DNA of 64,000 nt from Limibacter armeniacum (GCF_036880985.1 NZ_JBAJNO010000009.1:1612001-1676000); one strand, 5' to 3'. Positions 18,131 through 25,918 are shown, counted from the stretch's first letter. Notes: a model not told the origin generated them from the letters alone. Program-made: numbers and translations.

Positions 18131-18313
18131 TGGTATCTGTGGTTTTGTGTTGTTCTTTTTCCTTGATGAAAAAGAACCAAAAAATCAAGGCTGTGGAGCT
18201 TGGGCTAAATTCTCTTTCCTTCGGCTAAAAATGCTGAAACTCGCTGCGCTCAGACAGCAGCATTTTTTTACGCCTTAGTCTGTCGAATTCTTTACGCCCA
18301 TGCTCCAAGGCCG
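18093..18313. repeat. Direct duplication, copy 2
   Basis: Second copy of the repeat described at 17808-18029, differing at only a few scattered positions. The 63 bp between the copies form the tail of the truncated reading frame. Confidence 0.8.
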
Positions 18314-18333
18314 ATTTCAATACTGTATACCGA

Positions 18334-18900
18334 CTAGGGGTTCAGTCGGTTAAGTTCCTCGCGGGCTGCTTCGATTTTTGTGATCTCGTAGCGGTAGAAG
18401 GCTTCGAGTTGGCAGGTTCCTGTGATGGTTTCGGTGCGGTAGAGTTTCATTCTGGCGGTGGCGGCTTTCAGCTTTTTGGTTGCTTCGGTGTCTGCCACTT
18501 CAAAGTCAAACTCGGCTATAAAGTACTTGGCATTGGCTTTCTCGTTTTTCTTTTCTGATAGGCTGCAATGCAGGATAATCTCTGCCATGGTCACTTCGGA
18601 ATAGAAGAGCTTGGCAGCCAACCCTTCAAGGTTTTCTCGGCTGTAGCCGTGAAAAAGCAGGGCGGAAAGGCAGCCTTCGGCGTCGACAAAAAACAGTTCG
18701 ACCCATTTTCTTCTGTCCATGCCGAGGATTTCATCGGTGAAGAAACGCCAAGCCACAGGCTGAAAGGTGAGTTGGTTGCCCAGTGGCTCTATGCCGTTGA
18801 GGTTAAACTGACCTGCCTTGCAGTCTGCTCGGTACTGTTTGGGGCTTCCTTCGTAATACTTTACGGTGTTTTGTGATTTGGTTCGTGTGATGTTTTTCAT
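18334..18900 (-). CDS. Hypothetical element protein
   Basis: 188 residues, no signal peptide or membrane segment, alpha/beta in character with a charged C-terminus. Segments such as GNQLTFQPVAWRFFTDEILGMDRRKWVELFF suggest a soluble protein, but I do not recognise a family. It is 2 bp from the next gene upstream on the same strand and is followed by the nuclease, so it is part of the recombination/replication operon of the element. Confidence 0.65.
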   Translation of the reverse strand: MKNITRTKSQNTVKYYEGSPKQYRADCKAGQFNLNGIEPLGNQLTFQPVAWRFFTDEILGMDRRKWVELFFVDAEGCLSALLFHGYSRENLEGLAAKLFYSEVTMAEIILHCSLSEKKNEKANAKYFIAEFDFEVADTEATKKLKAATARMKLYRTETITGTCQLEAFYRYEITKIEAAREELNRLNP

Positions 18901-18902
18901 TG

Positions 18903-19145
18903 TTATAGGTGTGTTTCGTAGAAGATTTCGGTAATGGCTTCTGTGAGGTTGAGGTTTTCTATGGTGTCGGTGATGTTGACGGGGTGGCCTGATGGGGTCA
19001 TGGCTTCTACGCTGTGGAGGTTGAAGAATGCCTTGTAGCCTGTTTGGGGGTCATCTTCATCGACATAACCGGAAATGCGGAGGGTGAAGTCAGCGCCAAG
19101 GATGTCGGCGCTGATCTCGAAGAGGTAAAAGCCTGGTATCAACAT
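18903..19145 (-). CDS. Hypothetical small protein, coupled to the SymE-like gene
   Basis: 80 residues from ATG 19145 (MLIPGFYLFEISADILG). This start overlaps the stop of the SymE-like gene in the sequence ATGTTGA, so translation is probably coupled. A longer frame back to 19253 runs through the SymE-like gene and is rejected. Content is beta-rich and acidic (SGYVDEDDPQTGYKAFFNLH). No family recognised. Confidence 0.6.
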   Translation of the reverse strand: MLIPGFYLFEISADILGADFTLRISGYVDEDDPQTGYKAFFNLHSVEAMTPSGHPVNITDTIENLNLTEAITEIFYETHL

Positions 19146-19312
19146 TTTTCGATGGTGATTTTGTGGTGCTCGATGCTGACCTTGACCTTTTCGCCTGCGG
19201 CAAAACCGGCGGTTTGGAGCTGTTTGCCTTCTAGGGCTAACGAAGGGAAGCATACCTCGCGGAAGCGGCGGCGGTAGTACTTGCGCTGCATAATCTTGAA
19301 GGTGGTTTTCAT
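19139..19312 (-). CDS. SymE-like small protein
   Basis: 57 residues, too short for routine gene lists. The core PSLALEGKQLQTAGFAAGEK and following VKVSIEHHKITI matches the SymE/SpoVT-AbrB-like pattern 'P.l.L.G.wL..AGF..G..v.V......itI'. E. coli SymE is an SOS-induced, RNA-associated toxin controlled by an antisense RNA. Here the gene lies inside a minus-strand operon, so it may be an ordinary element gene of the same fold rather than a toxin. The start at 19312 gives a basic leader (MQRKYYRRRF). Confidence 0.6.
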   Translation of the reverse strand: MKTTFKIMQRKYYRRRFREVCFPSLALEGKQLQTAGFAAGEKVKVSIEHHKITIEKC

Positions 19313-19375
19313 TTTGGTTGAGGGGGTGAGGGATGGGAAAATATAGGGCAGACCTGTAAGCCTGCCCCTGTGGGG

Positions 19376-19732
19376 CTAAAAAGGCAGCTCGTTGATGCCT
19401 GCTTTTTGGATGCTGACATAGTGGTCTTGCTCAAAGTCTGACCACTGGCGAAGCATCTTGATGGCATGGCGGCGGATGCTGTAACGTACCGATAGGTACA
19501 TGCGGTGGGGGGTGCCGATGGCTGTCAAACAGGTATGCAAGAGGGAGAGCCACTGCAACGCTTTTTCTCGCTTCTGCTTGGTGTAATCGTTGCCTCTGGT
19601 CTTGTAGTGCCGATCTGAGGCAAGGTTGTACAGGTAGGCGCACAGGCTGCGAATGGCGTGCTCTTCTACGACAGGCAATAAAACTTTAGCGTAAGAAGGT
19701 GTGAAAACTGCTGGAGATTGGTTATTTTTCAT
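19376..19732 (-). CDS. Hypothetical helical element protein
   Basis: 118 residues, helical and basic (KTRGNDYTKQKREKALQWLS). It is the first gene of the minus-strand operon that continues with the SymE-like gene, two hypotheticals and the nuclease. No motif links it to a known family. Start at ATG 19732, preceded by a purine-rich stretch on the minus strand. Confidence 0.6.
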   Translation of the reverse strand: MKNNQSPAVFTPSYAKVLLPVVEEHAIRSLCAYLYNLASDRHYKTRGNDYTKQKREKALQWLSLLHTCLTAIGTPHRMYLSVRYSIRRHAIKMLRQWSDFEQDHYVSIQKAGINELPF

Positions 19733-20702
19733 AACGATGAATTTTAAACGGGCTGCAAAACTTTGCCGAGGGATACAGTCCGTTTTTTTGTGGATTGAAA
19801 GTTGAACTATAAGAGGATAAAAGGAAGGTGATCGGGGTGCTTATTTCCTTAACCCTATACCCTAATATAGCTAAAAAATGCCACTTTTTCAATGTATAAA
19901 GCTGATTTATAATGAATTAAAGTTTGCTTTTTGATCGAAAATACTACCTTGAAAACTTGTACTAAAGAAAGAAAAGCTATACACTGAGGGAGGGCGGCGC
20001 ATCCCCTTCTTCTTAAGATATGAGCGAAGCGAATGCTGCTAACTGGGGTGGGTAATGCAAGGGCAAAAGCCCAGGAAAGAAAGCTACCCCGACGGAGCCA
20101 CGGCTGCAGAACCCCTATGCTGTACTTACTGTCCATGGCTTGGGCCAAAAGCAAAAGAAGTTGGGATTTTGGGGTGATTCTGTGCGGCTTTTGCTTTTGG
20201 AATTGCAGGGTTGGTATTTGGCGGCCATGGTTACCTTGCAGCATAATGGGGGTGCATGCCGTTGGTGCAGTGGGGATTAGCTTTTCGGGGGAGTATTGCA
20301 CTTGATAGTGTGTGGTGGTAGTTAGGGTGACTACTGTCCTGTCACGGGATACTGTCCTATGTGGTGGGTGGGTGTGGAACTGCTACATTACTGCGAGCTG
20401 TGTGTAGGGTGTCGGCGTGGGAGCCGCTGGCAGCAGGCGAATGGGAGCGGCAGACCGAAAGAGCTTTTTGAGGGTAGATTGGCTGCCGAAACCCGCCGGA
20501 TGACAGGGGCTGGAAGGGTTGGCAGTGGGGGCATGTAAGGTTGGGAATGATATTCTACCGCTGGTGTAAGGTATGTCTTTATAACAGGCAATGGATTTGT
20601 GTATCTTTTGTATGGCGCTTAGCTGTAAGAGGCTAATGCCGTTAACCTAATTTTGATGCTTGGGATACATGCGTGGTATCTCAATATTAACAACGTACAG
20701 CC
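19733..20702. other. 970-bp region without a supported gene
   Basis: Open frames exist on both strands (minus 19855-20301, plus 20033-20305, minus 20388-20591). They overlap each other, are rich in Pro/Ser/Arg and show no family features. The promoter of the minus-strand operon should lie near 19740-19860. The remainder could be an origin or regulatory region of the element, but I see no clear iterons. Confidence 0.45.
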
Positions 20703-20987
20703 ATGTCAGTTAACTTACAGAAAATCGATTTGCAAAATGTGATTACCACCTTGGGGATTATGTCCTTTTTGGTGACGATACAGGTACAGGTTTCTTCCAA
20801 CCAGGCTACCAGTGCAACGCAGCAGGCGACGCTTTCGGAGGTGACCGAGAAGGTGAGTGTACTGAAGGCGGAGATGGTGTCTCGGGAGGTGGTGGACTTG
20901 AAGCTTCAGAATATTGAGCAGAAGCAGGAAAGTACCATTTCGGAGATTAGGGAGCTGAAGGAGATGATAGAAAGGATGAGGAGGTAG
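20703..20987 (+). CDS. Small membrane-anchored coiled-coil protein
   Basis: 94 residues: one hydrophobic segment (VITTLGIMSFLVTIQVQV, about residues 13-30), then a heptad-rich helix (EVTEKVSVLKAEMVSREVVD, LKLQNIEQKQE...). No enzyme motif. The last 76 bp, including the stop, reappear as direct repeats at 25919-25994 (one mismatch) and in degenerate form at about 23823-23874. This suggests that the 3' end of this gene is a junction or target for cargo insertion. Function unknown; the architecture recalls small phage or element membrane proteins. Confidence 0.6.
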   Translation: MSVNLQKIDLQNVITTLGIMSFLVTIQVQVSSNQATSATQQATLSEVTEKVSVLKAEMVSREVVDLKLQNIEQKQESTISEIRELKEMIERMRR

Positions 20988-20989
20988 TG
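20914..20989 (+). repeat. 76-bp direct repeat, copy 1 (3' end of coiled-coil gene)
   Basis: Matches 25919-25994 at 75 of 76 positions by eye. Copy 1 is part of the intact gene; the others are detached tails. Confidence 0.85.
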
Positions 20990-21130
20990 GCTTTGGGGTG
21001 GGGTTATTTTTGCTTTGGGATTTATGAGGATCTATCGTGCTTCTACTAATACGGTTTATAACATTTAGTATCTGTTTATTCAATGTTGATATAGTCCTAT
21101 CTTGAAAAGGTTAAAGCCTGAATACACAAG

Positions 21131-21670
21131 CTAAAGGTCAATATTAATAATCTTCAAAAACCTATCTACTAGATAATTAGGCTCAAGGTCATTTCTATTA
21201 GTGAGCCACCACTCTATCAAACCTGCTCCTGCTGAAATAATAGCTTGCATCATTATTTCTTTGTCTATGGGGTCTTTGATGGTCTTACTTTCTACAAAGT
21301 CGGTTAAACCTATCCGAAGAATTTCTTCCATTCTTCTGCGGAAGAAAGTGTTGTCCTCCCCTGTGAGCATTACTTTATAAAATGAAGCATTGTCTTTCAA
21401 ATAGTCAAAAGTGGTAAGCATAGCTTTTTTGGATGTGAAGAGCTTCTGGTCTCCGCCTGTACAGCTAGTCATAAGCTGATTAAGGTGCATGTCAATACAT
21501 TGTTCTCTTAAATCAAATTTATCCTTAAAATGAAGGTAAAAAGTCCCTCTGTTTACATCGGCTTCTTCTGTAACCATAGCAATAGACAACTTTTGAAAAG
21601 GATGCTCAACCATTAGTTTAGTGAATGCATCAAATAATGCCTGCCTTGATTTTTTAACTCGTCTGTCCAT
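21131..21670 (-). CDS. TetR family transcriptional regulator
   Basis: 179 residues. The N-terminal helix-turn-helix is standard: SIAMVTEEADVNRGTFYLHF, with KDKFDLREQCID after it. The C-terminal ligand domain is helical. It is divergent from the DsbA-like/quinone-reductase pair and is the natural repressor of it and of itself; a TTGTTG-N6-CAACAA palindrome lies 38 bp upstream of its start. Confidence 0.92.
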   Translation of the reverse strand: MDRRVKKSRQALFDAFTKLMVEHPFQKLSIAMVTEEADVNRGTFYLHFKDKFDLREQCIDMHLNQLMTSCTGGDQKLFTSKKAMLTTFDYLKDNASFYKVMLTGEDNTFFRRRMEEILRIGLTDFVESKTIKDPIDKEIMMQAIISAGAGLIEWWLTNRNDLEPNYLVDRFLKIINIDL

Positions 21671-21707
21671 TGTTTACTGTTACTATTACTCAACAGTTTG
21701 ATCCATA

Positions 21708-21725
21708 TTGTTGATTAAACAACAA
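21708..21725. promoter_or_regulatory. Candidate TetR operator
   Basis: Perfect inverted repeat TTGTTG-N6-CAACAA in the divergent tetR/dsbA-like intergenic region. Further dyads (GTCTAT...ATAGAC) lie closer to the dsbA-like gene. Confidence 0.4.
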
Positions 21726-21850
21726 AAGATGTAAACCATTTCTTAAATCTTTCAGCAAAGGTAAATAAACGTTTGTTGATAAATAAACACCTGTCTATTA
21801 TTGTCTTACAACAATGCATATACGATAGACAATTATTCCAATTTTAGCTG

Positions 21851-22732
21851 ATGGGCATTACAAAATCTAATAAAAAGAACAGGTTAAGGATGGTATTTCT
21901 TCTGGGTAGTTGCCTTATAACCTTTGGCATTTTTGGAATTCTGAAGGCTCCAGCCAAGTCAATTAATCAAAATCAAGACGTGATGATAATAGGAGATAAA
22001 TCAATTCAGGCAGACATTAAAAGTGAGTCTACTGTACTTGTTGAAGTTTGGTCTGATTACCTATGCCCTTGGTGCTATATCGGTGAAGCAAACCTTGATA
22101 ATGCGATTACGGAATTGGGTATCAATGCTATAGTAGTATACAAGAGTTTTCAATCCAACCCTACATTGCAAGGTGCCTATACTGTAAGTGAAATTGCGAG
22201 GCAAAGCGGGTTTAGCTTGGAGGAAGCCAAGAAAAAGTCAAAATATATTGAGGACATGGCCAGTAGAGCCAATGTGGAACTACATATGGACTCGGTTATT
22301 ATGGTCAATACCATGGATGCGCACCGTTTGGCTTATATGGCCAAACAAAAAGGTTATGGAAAAGCAATGGCAAAGCGCCTTTTTGAAGCCTCCTACATGG
22401 AAGCTAAAAATATAGCCGACCCAAATGTATTGGCAGCAATAGGTGAGGAATTTGGCATTTCGAAAGAGGGAACCTTAGCCATGTTGAAAAGCGACCAATA
22501 TCGAACTGAAATCAAATCGGAAATACAAGAAGGTCTCAATAACGGCCTACAGGGTGTACCCTATTTTGTCATCAATAAGAAATACTCACTATCTGGTGCA
22601 CAACCTAAAGAGGTGTTTAAAGAAACGCTCTCAGGTATTTTAAAAGATGATGGTCCTTACAAGCCTCTGATAAGCAAAAGCCCATCCGGATATACATGCG
22701 ATGAAAATGGTTGTGAGGTTCCAAATAAATAA
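21851..22732 (+). CDS. DsbA/FrnE family thiol oxidoreductase with N-terminal membrane anchor
   Basis: 293 residues. A hydrophobic segment (LLGSCLITFGIFGIL) near residues 17-32 anchors or exports the protein. The thioredoxin-fold DsbA_FrnE domain begins with VEVWSDYLCPWCYIGEANL, giving a CPWC active site, and ends with GVPYFVINKKYSLSGAQPKE, the cis-proline loop. The family includes FrnE and 2-hydroxychromene-2-carboxylate isomerase; members are often induced by electrophiles. It is divergent from tetR and 26 bp ahead of the NmrA-type quinone reductase. Confidence 0.85.
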   Translation: MGITKSNKKNRLRMVFLLGSCLITFGIFGILKAPAKSINQNQDVMIIGDKSIQADIKSESTVLVEVWSDYLCPWCYIGEANLDNAITELGINAIVVYKSFQSNPTLQGAYTVSEIARQSGFSLEEAKKKSKYIEDMASRANVELHMDSVIMVNTMDAHRLAYMAKQKGYGKAMAKRLFEASYMEAKNIADPNVLAAIGEEFGISKEGTLAMLKSDQYRTEIKSEIQEGLNNGLQGVPYFVINKKYSLSGAQPKEVFKETLSGILKDDGPYKPLISKSPSGYTCDENGCEVPNK

Positions 22733-22758
22733 TAATCAACTTTAAATTCTCTAAAATC

Positions 22759-23625
22759 ATGATATTAATAACAGGAGCGACAGGTCATTTAGGTTATCTG
22801 ACCTTAACTGAACTATTAAAACAGAAATCAGCAGACGAAATAGCGGTGTTAGCTCGTAAGGAAAGTGACAAAACCAAGGAAATAACAGCTTTAGGTGTTG
22901 ATGTTAGAATTGGTGAATATGCCAATTATGATTCGTTAGTAAATGCCTTTAGTGGAATTGAAATCTTATTCTTTGTATCCACACATGAAGCCGCAATGGA
23001 CATTACAATTCATAAGAATGTGATTAGAGCTGCTGTCAGTTCAGGTGTTCAAAGAATTGTATATACCAGCACGCAAGGTGATAAGCCTATTGGTGGTGAT
23101 AACGCTAACGGCGCGGCTCGTATGCATGCATTGACTGAAGAAGCAATTAAGCAATCTGGGTTAATCTATACCATACTGCGTAATGCACCTTATATGGAGT
23201 CATTACCTATGATCTTAGGTGAAAATGTTTTGACCAATGGATATGCTATGCCTATGGGAAGTGGAAAACTGTCCTTTGCTACCAGAACTGATATGGCGAT
23301 TGGTTCAGCTAAAGTTTTAACCACAGAAGGACATGATAACAAGACCTATGAATTTGGAGGTATACATTCCTATGGCTTTGATGATATTTTGGGAATACTG
23401 TCTAAATTAATTGGAAAGAATCTGACTTATACTGCACTTACCTCAGATACCTATGAAAAGCAAAGTAAAGAAGCAGGTGTTCCTGAAATGTATGTTATAG
23501 CTAATCTTGACTTTGCGGCTCAGGTAAGAGAGATGTATTTTGATCATCCTACTCAAGATTTGGCTGAAATATTAGGAAGAGAACCTGTTTCAGTGGAAGA
23601 ATATTTGAAAAAAGTTTATGAATAA
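22759..23625 (+). CDS. qorB: QorB/NmrA-type NAD(P)H:quinone oxidoreductase
   Basis: 288 residues of the atypical SDR type. ITGATGHLGYLTL is the GxxGxxG loop, DVRIGEYANYDSL and RIVYTSTQ are the family strands, and YTILRNAPYMESL is typical of QOR2-like enzymes. It should reduce quinones with NADPH. It forms an operon with the DsbA-like gene under the TetR regulator. This three-gene block (21131-23625) sits between the intact coiled-coil gene and the first platform remnant, so it is probably a separately acquired cargo. Confidence 0.78.
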   Translation: MILITGATGHLGYLTLTELLKQKSADEIAVLARKESDKTKEITALGVDVRIGEYANYDSLVNAFSGIEILFFVSTHEAAMDITIHKNVIRAAVSSGVQRIVYTSTQGDKPIGGDNANGAARMHALTEEAIKQSGLIYTILRNAPYMESLPMILGENVLTNGYAMPMGSGKLSFATRTDMAIGSAKVLTTEGHDNKTYEFGGIHSYGFDDILGILSKLIGKNLTYTALTSDTYEKQSKEAGVPEMYVIANLDFAAQVREMYFDHPTQDLAEILGREPVSVEEYLKKVYE

Positions 23626-23692
23626 TAGCGTTTAAATTTTTTTATGGAAAAATAAGAAACACTACTAAATAAACAATGTGTAAAAGGTGATG

Positions 23693-23716
23693 TAGTTGAA
23701 AGACGTCTTTCAACTA
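23693..23716. repeat. 24-bp perfect palindrome
   Basis: Each arm is TAGTTGAAAGAC and its reverse complement, with no loop. In integron terms it is a GTTGAAAGAC core joined directly to its complementary GTCTTTCAAC core, as if a cassette had no content. It stands immediately before the platform remnant terminator. Confidence 0.7.
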
Positions 23717-23720
23717 GTTG

Positions 23721-23750
23721 AGCCAGCCCCTGATGGGTTTGGCTTTTTTT
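23721..23750 (+). terminator. Platform terminator, remnant copy
   Basis: AGCCAGCCCC-TGAT-GGGTTTGGCT with a run of seven T. Homologous terminators lie at 25817-25847 and 37846-37873. Confidence 0.8.
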
Positions 23751-23878
23751 GTGACCAATTGTGCCTACATGTCTGAACCTTGATCTTAAAGATCTAAAGG
23801 ATTGGGAGGATGAGGGAGGGTGTTGAGCAGAGGTAGGAAAGTACCATTTCGGAGATTAGGAAGTTGAAAGGGGGAGTG
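23751..23878 (+). repeat. Platform remnant: segment homologous to 25848-25974
   Basis: After the terminator the sequence follows 25848 onwards closely (GTGACCAATTGT, CTGAACCTTGATCTTAAA, GGATTGGGAGGATGAGGGAG) up to a degenerate copy of the coiled-coil gene tail at about 23823-23874. There it jumps straight to the last codons of the recombinase gene. The roughly 1.6 kb that separates these in the intact platform is missing. Confidence 0.8.
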
Positions 23879-23881
23879 AGA

Positions 23882-23914
23882 AATTTGAACAAAAGTAAGA
23901 ATCCGCTAGGTTAA
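23882..23914 (+). pseudogene. Last codons of a deleted integron-type recombinase
   Basis: Reads NLNKSKNPLG-stop, matching NLNKIKNPLD at the C-terminus of the intact recombinase (27614-27646). The rest of the gene is absent. The homology continues past the stop into the attI-like region. Confidence 0.8.
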
Positions 23915-23996
23915 AGAAGTTTTTGATATAGTGTGTATAATATAATTTTTCTTTTATCCTTGAAATAGACGGCTATGTGTCACTGTGCTCAATTCA
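23915..23996 (+). other. attI-like region of the deleted platform
   Basis: Aligns with 27647-27736: GTTTTTGA, then AGTGTGTATA, and finally CACTGTGC...CAATTG. In the intact copy CAATTG is followed by the first cassette core TTACGGC; here it is followed at 23997 by the HxlR/SDR/NTF2 cargo. The insertion point is therefore the same in both copies. Confidence 0.65.
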
Positions 23997-24026
23997 CAAT
24001 TGACCTCACGTTTAAAAATAAAACTA

Positions 24027-24392
24027 TTAACTTTCGGGCTTTAAACGCTTTAAAATGACCGATCGTAAACGGTCTTCATTTTTATCGCCCCACTCTCCTA
24101 GCGCAGAAATTACGGGAATCAATGTCTTGCCAAATTCCGTTAAACGGTATTCCACTTTGGGGGGTACTACCGGATAGATTTTTTTGGTAACTAATTCGTG
24201 TTCTTCGAGTTCTTTCAGTTGAATATTCAGTACACGTCTAGTCGCATCGGGTATTTTGCGTTGCAGTTCACTTGGCCGTAAAAATCCTTCATTGATAAAC
24301 CACAGCAAGCGGATTTTCCATTTGCCATACAACACTTCGCCAATCAAATCCAAACCGCAATTTAGGTTCGGTAAAGTTTTCCTTTCGTACAT
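24027..24392 (-). CDS. HxlR family winged-helix regulator
   Basis: 121 residues. The HxlR pattern is complete: NCGLDLIGEVLYGKWKIRLL, LQRKIPDATRRVLNIQLKEL and VTKKIYPVVPPKVEYRLTEF, then GKTLIPVISAL. Members sense electrophiles or quinones, often through an N-terminal Cys; Cys12 is in the right place. It is divergent from the SDR/NTF2 pair and probably represses it. Confidence 0.92.
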   Translation of the reverse strand: MYERKTLPNLNCGLDLIGEVLYGKWKIRLLWFINEGFLRPSELQRKIPDATRRVLNIQLKELEEHELVTKKIYPVVPPKVEYRLTEFGKTLIPVISALGEWGDKNEDRLRSVILKRLKPES

Positions 24393-24518
24393 AAGACAAA
24401 AATAAACCTATGTTCTAAAATGCGCAATAGGGGAATAGTTTATCCCTATATGAATCGTATTTCCGTACTTGTGAGAACAGTACATAAGACTGAAATTTGC
24501 CCTAAACATTTCAATCAT

Positions 24519-24567
24519 TGGAACAAGTATTTAATTACAACAATGGAACAAGTATTTAATTTCAACA
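24519..24567 (+). repeat. Tandem duplication of about 24 bp over the SDR start
   Basis: GGAACAAGTATTTAATTACAAC is repeated as GGAACAAGTATTTAATTTCAAC directly downstream, so the first eight codons of the SDR have a near copy just upstream of the start ATG. Confidence 0.75.
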
Positions 24568-25337
24568 ATGAATTATCGGGCAAAATTGCATTGGTAACTG
24601 GCGGAACAAAAGGAGCAGGAAAAGCCATTGCAGAACGACTTTCAAATGCAGGTGCAACGGTAATTATTACGGCAAGAAATGCACCTGAAACCACCAACAA
24701 AGTATTACATTTTATTTCAGCGGACTTAAGTACTTCAACCGGAACACAAAAAGTAGTTGAAGAAGTTTTAGTGAAATATGGCAGATTAGACATTTTGATA
24801 AACAACTTGGGCGGTTCTGAAACAAAAGGTGGAGGTTTTTCTGCTTTGACCGATGAAGATTGGGAATATTCAATTCAGACTAATTTGCTTGTGCCGGTTC
24901 GTTTAGATAGGGGCTTTTTGCCAAAAATGATTGAGCAAAAAAGAGGTGTGATTATTCACATTGCATCAATCCAAGGAAGGTTGCCACTGTATGATTCTAC
25001 TTTGCCTTACGCTGCTGCAAAAGCAGGGTTAATCAATTATAGCAAAGGTTTGTCCAATGAAGTTTCATCAAAAGGTGTAAGAGTATTGACGGTTTCACCT
25101 GGTTGGATTATGACTACTGCAGCAGACAGAATGATGGAACGAATTGCTGACAGTTCAAACATAACCAAAGAACAAGCTATACAAAGCGTAATGGACGCAT
25201 TGGGTGGAATACCTATAGGCAGACCTGCGCAACCTCAAGAAGTTGCTGAATTGGTAGGCTTCTTAGTTTCACCAAGAGCCAATTATTTGACAGGGACAGA
25301 ATTTGTAATCGATGGTGGAACGGTCCCAACTATTTAA
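24543..25337 (+). CDS. Short-chain dehydrogenase/reductase
   Basis: 264 residues from ATG 24543; an in-frame extension to 24420 overlaps the promoter region and is rejected. Motifs: LVTGGTKGAGKAIAERL (TGxxxGxG), INNLGGSE (NNxG), IHIASIQGRLPLYD (Ser), YAAAKAGLINY (YxxxK) and the C-terminal GRPAQPQEVAEL...TGTEFVIDGG typical of classical SDRs. It is co-transcribed with the NTF2-like gene (22-bp gap) and divergent from hxlR. The AT-rich codon use differs from the backbone genes and supports transfer. Confidence 0.9.
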   Translation: MEQVFNFNNELSGKIALVTGGTKGAGKAIAERLSNAGATVIITARNAPETTNKVLHFISADLSTSTGTQKVVEEVLVKYGRLDILINNLGGSETKGGGFSALTDEDWEYSIQTNLLVPVRLDRGFLPKMIEQKRGVIIHIASIQGRLPLYDSTLPYAAAKAGLINYSKGLSNEVSSKGVRVLTVSPGWIMTTAADRMMERIADSSNITKEQAIQSVMDALGGIPIGRPAQPQEVAELVGFLVSPRANYLTGTEFVIDGGTVPTI

Positions 25338-25359
25338 TAAAAATCAAAAAATATAAACC

Positions 25360-25674
25360 ATGAACTTACCAAAAGTAATCGCAGACTTAGTAAAAGCACA
25401 AGACGATTTTGACAGTACGGCTTATGCCAATTGTTTTACTGAAACAGCTGTGGTTTTTGACGAAAGGAAAACTTATACGGGGAAAGCAGAAATAAAAAAT
25501 TGGATAGCAAAAGCCAACAAAGAATATCAAGTGACAATGAAACCGCTTGAATATCTGGAAACAGAACAAAGACTAAAAGCCGAAATCACAGGTACTTTCC
25601 CAGGAAGTCCGCTTGTATTGACTTACCATTATGAATTTAAGGGTGAGCTAATTCAATCTTTGGAAATTGTATAG
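25360..25674 (+). CDS. NTF2-like (SnoaL-type) protein
   Basis: 104 residues. The cone-shaped NTF2 fold is suggested by the N-terminal helix VKAQDDFDSTAYANCFTETA followed by VVFDERKTYTGKAEIKNWI and two beta strands ending in LTYHYEFKGELIQSLEI. Such small proteins are often partners or isomerase-like enzymes beside SDRs. It is the last gene of the cargo block placed between two platform copies. Confidence 0.82.
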   Translation: MNLPKVIADLVKAQDDFDSTAYANCFTETAVVFDERKTYTGKAEIKNWIAKANKEYQVTMKPLEYLETEQRLKAEITGTFPGSPLVLTYHYEFKGELIQSLEIV

Positions 25675-25730
25675 AAGTCGTCTGTATGAAAATAGTTAAC
25701 AAGGACTATAATATATTATAGTCACATCGC

Positions 25731-25816
25731 TATAAGCTATTCGGAATAGTCCTGTGTTTTGAGGATATAAAGAAATATAGCTGTAAGGAAGTTATTTAAA
25801 GGAAAGAATAAAGTTT
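25731..25816 (+). repeat. Array-end segment, first copy
   Basis: CGCTATAAGCTATTCGGA...AGTCCTG and GTAAGGAAGTTATTTAAAGG are shared in order with 37752-37845, the sequence just after the last cassette of the large array (CGTTATAAGCCATTCGGA...). It therefore marks the end of a second, smaller array whose content is the HxlR/SDR/NTF2 block. The core reads GCTATAAGC instead of GTTATAAGC. Confidence 0.75.
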
Positions 25817-25847
25817 AGCCAGACCCTGATGGGTTTGGCTTTTTTTG
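25817..25847 (+). terminator. Platform terminator upstream of the intact recombinase
   Basis: AGCCAGACCC-TGAT-GGGTTTGGCT followed by seven T. It closes the upstream cargo and insulates the recombinase region. Confidence 0.85.
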
Positions 25848-25918
25848 TGACCAATTGTACCTAAATGTCTGAACCTTGATCTTAAATATTTAAAGGATTG
25901 GGAGGATGAGGGAGAGTG

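Noticed and set aside
19855-20591. Open frames in the 970-bp region (19855-20301 minus, 20033-20305 plus, 20388-20591 minus)
   Set aside because: They overlap each other on opposite strands, have odd composition and show no family features or good starts.
24420-24542. N-terminal extension of the SDR to 24420
   Set aside because: It covers the promoter region between divergent genes and adds 41 residues not seen in SDRs.
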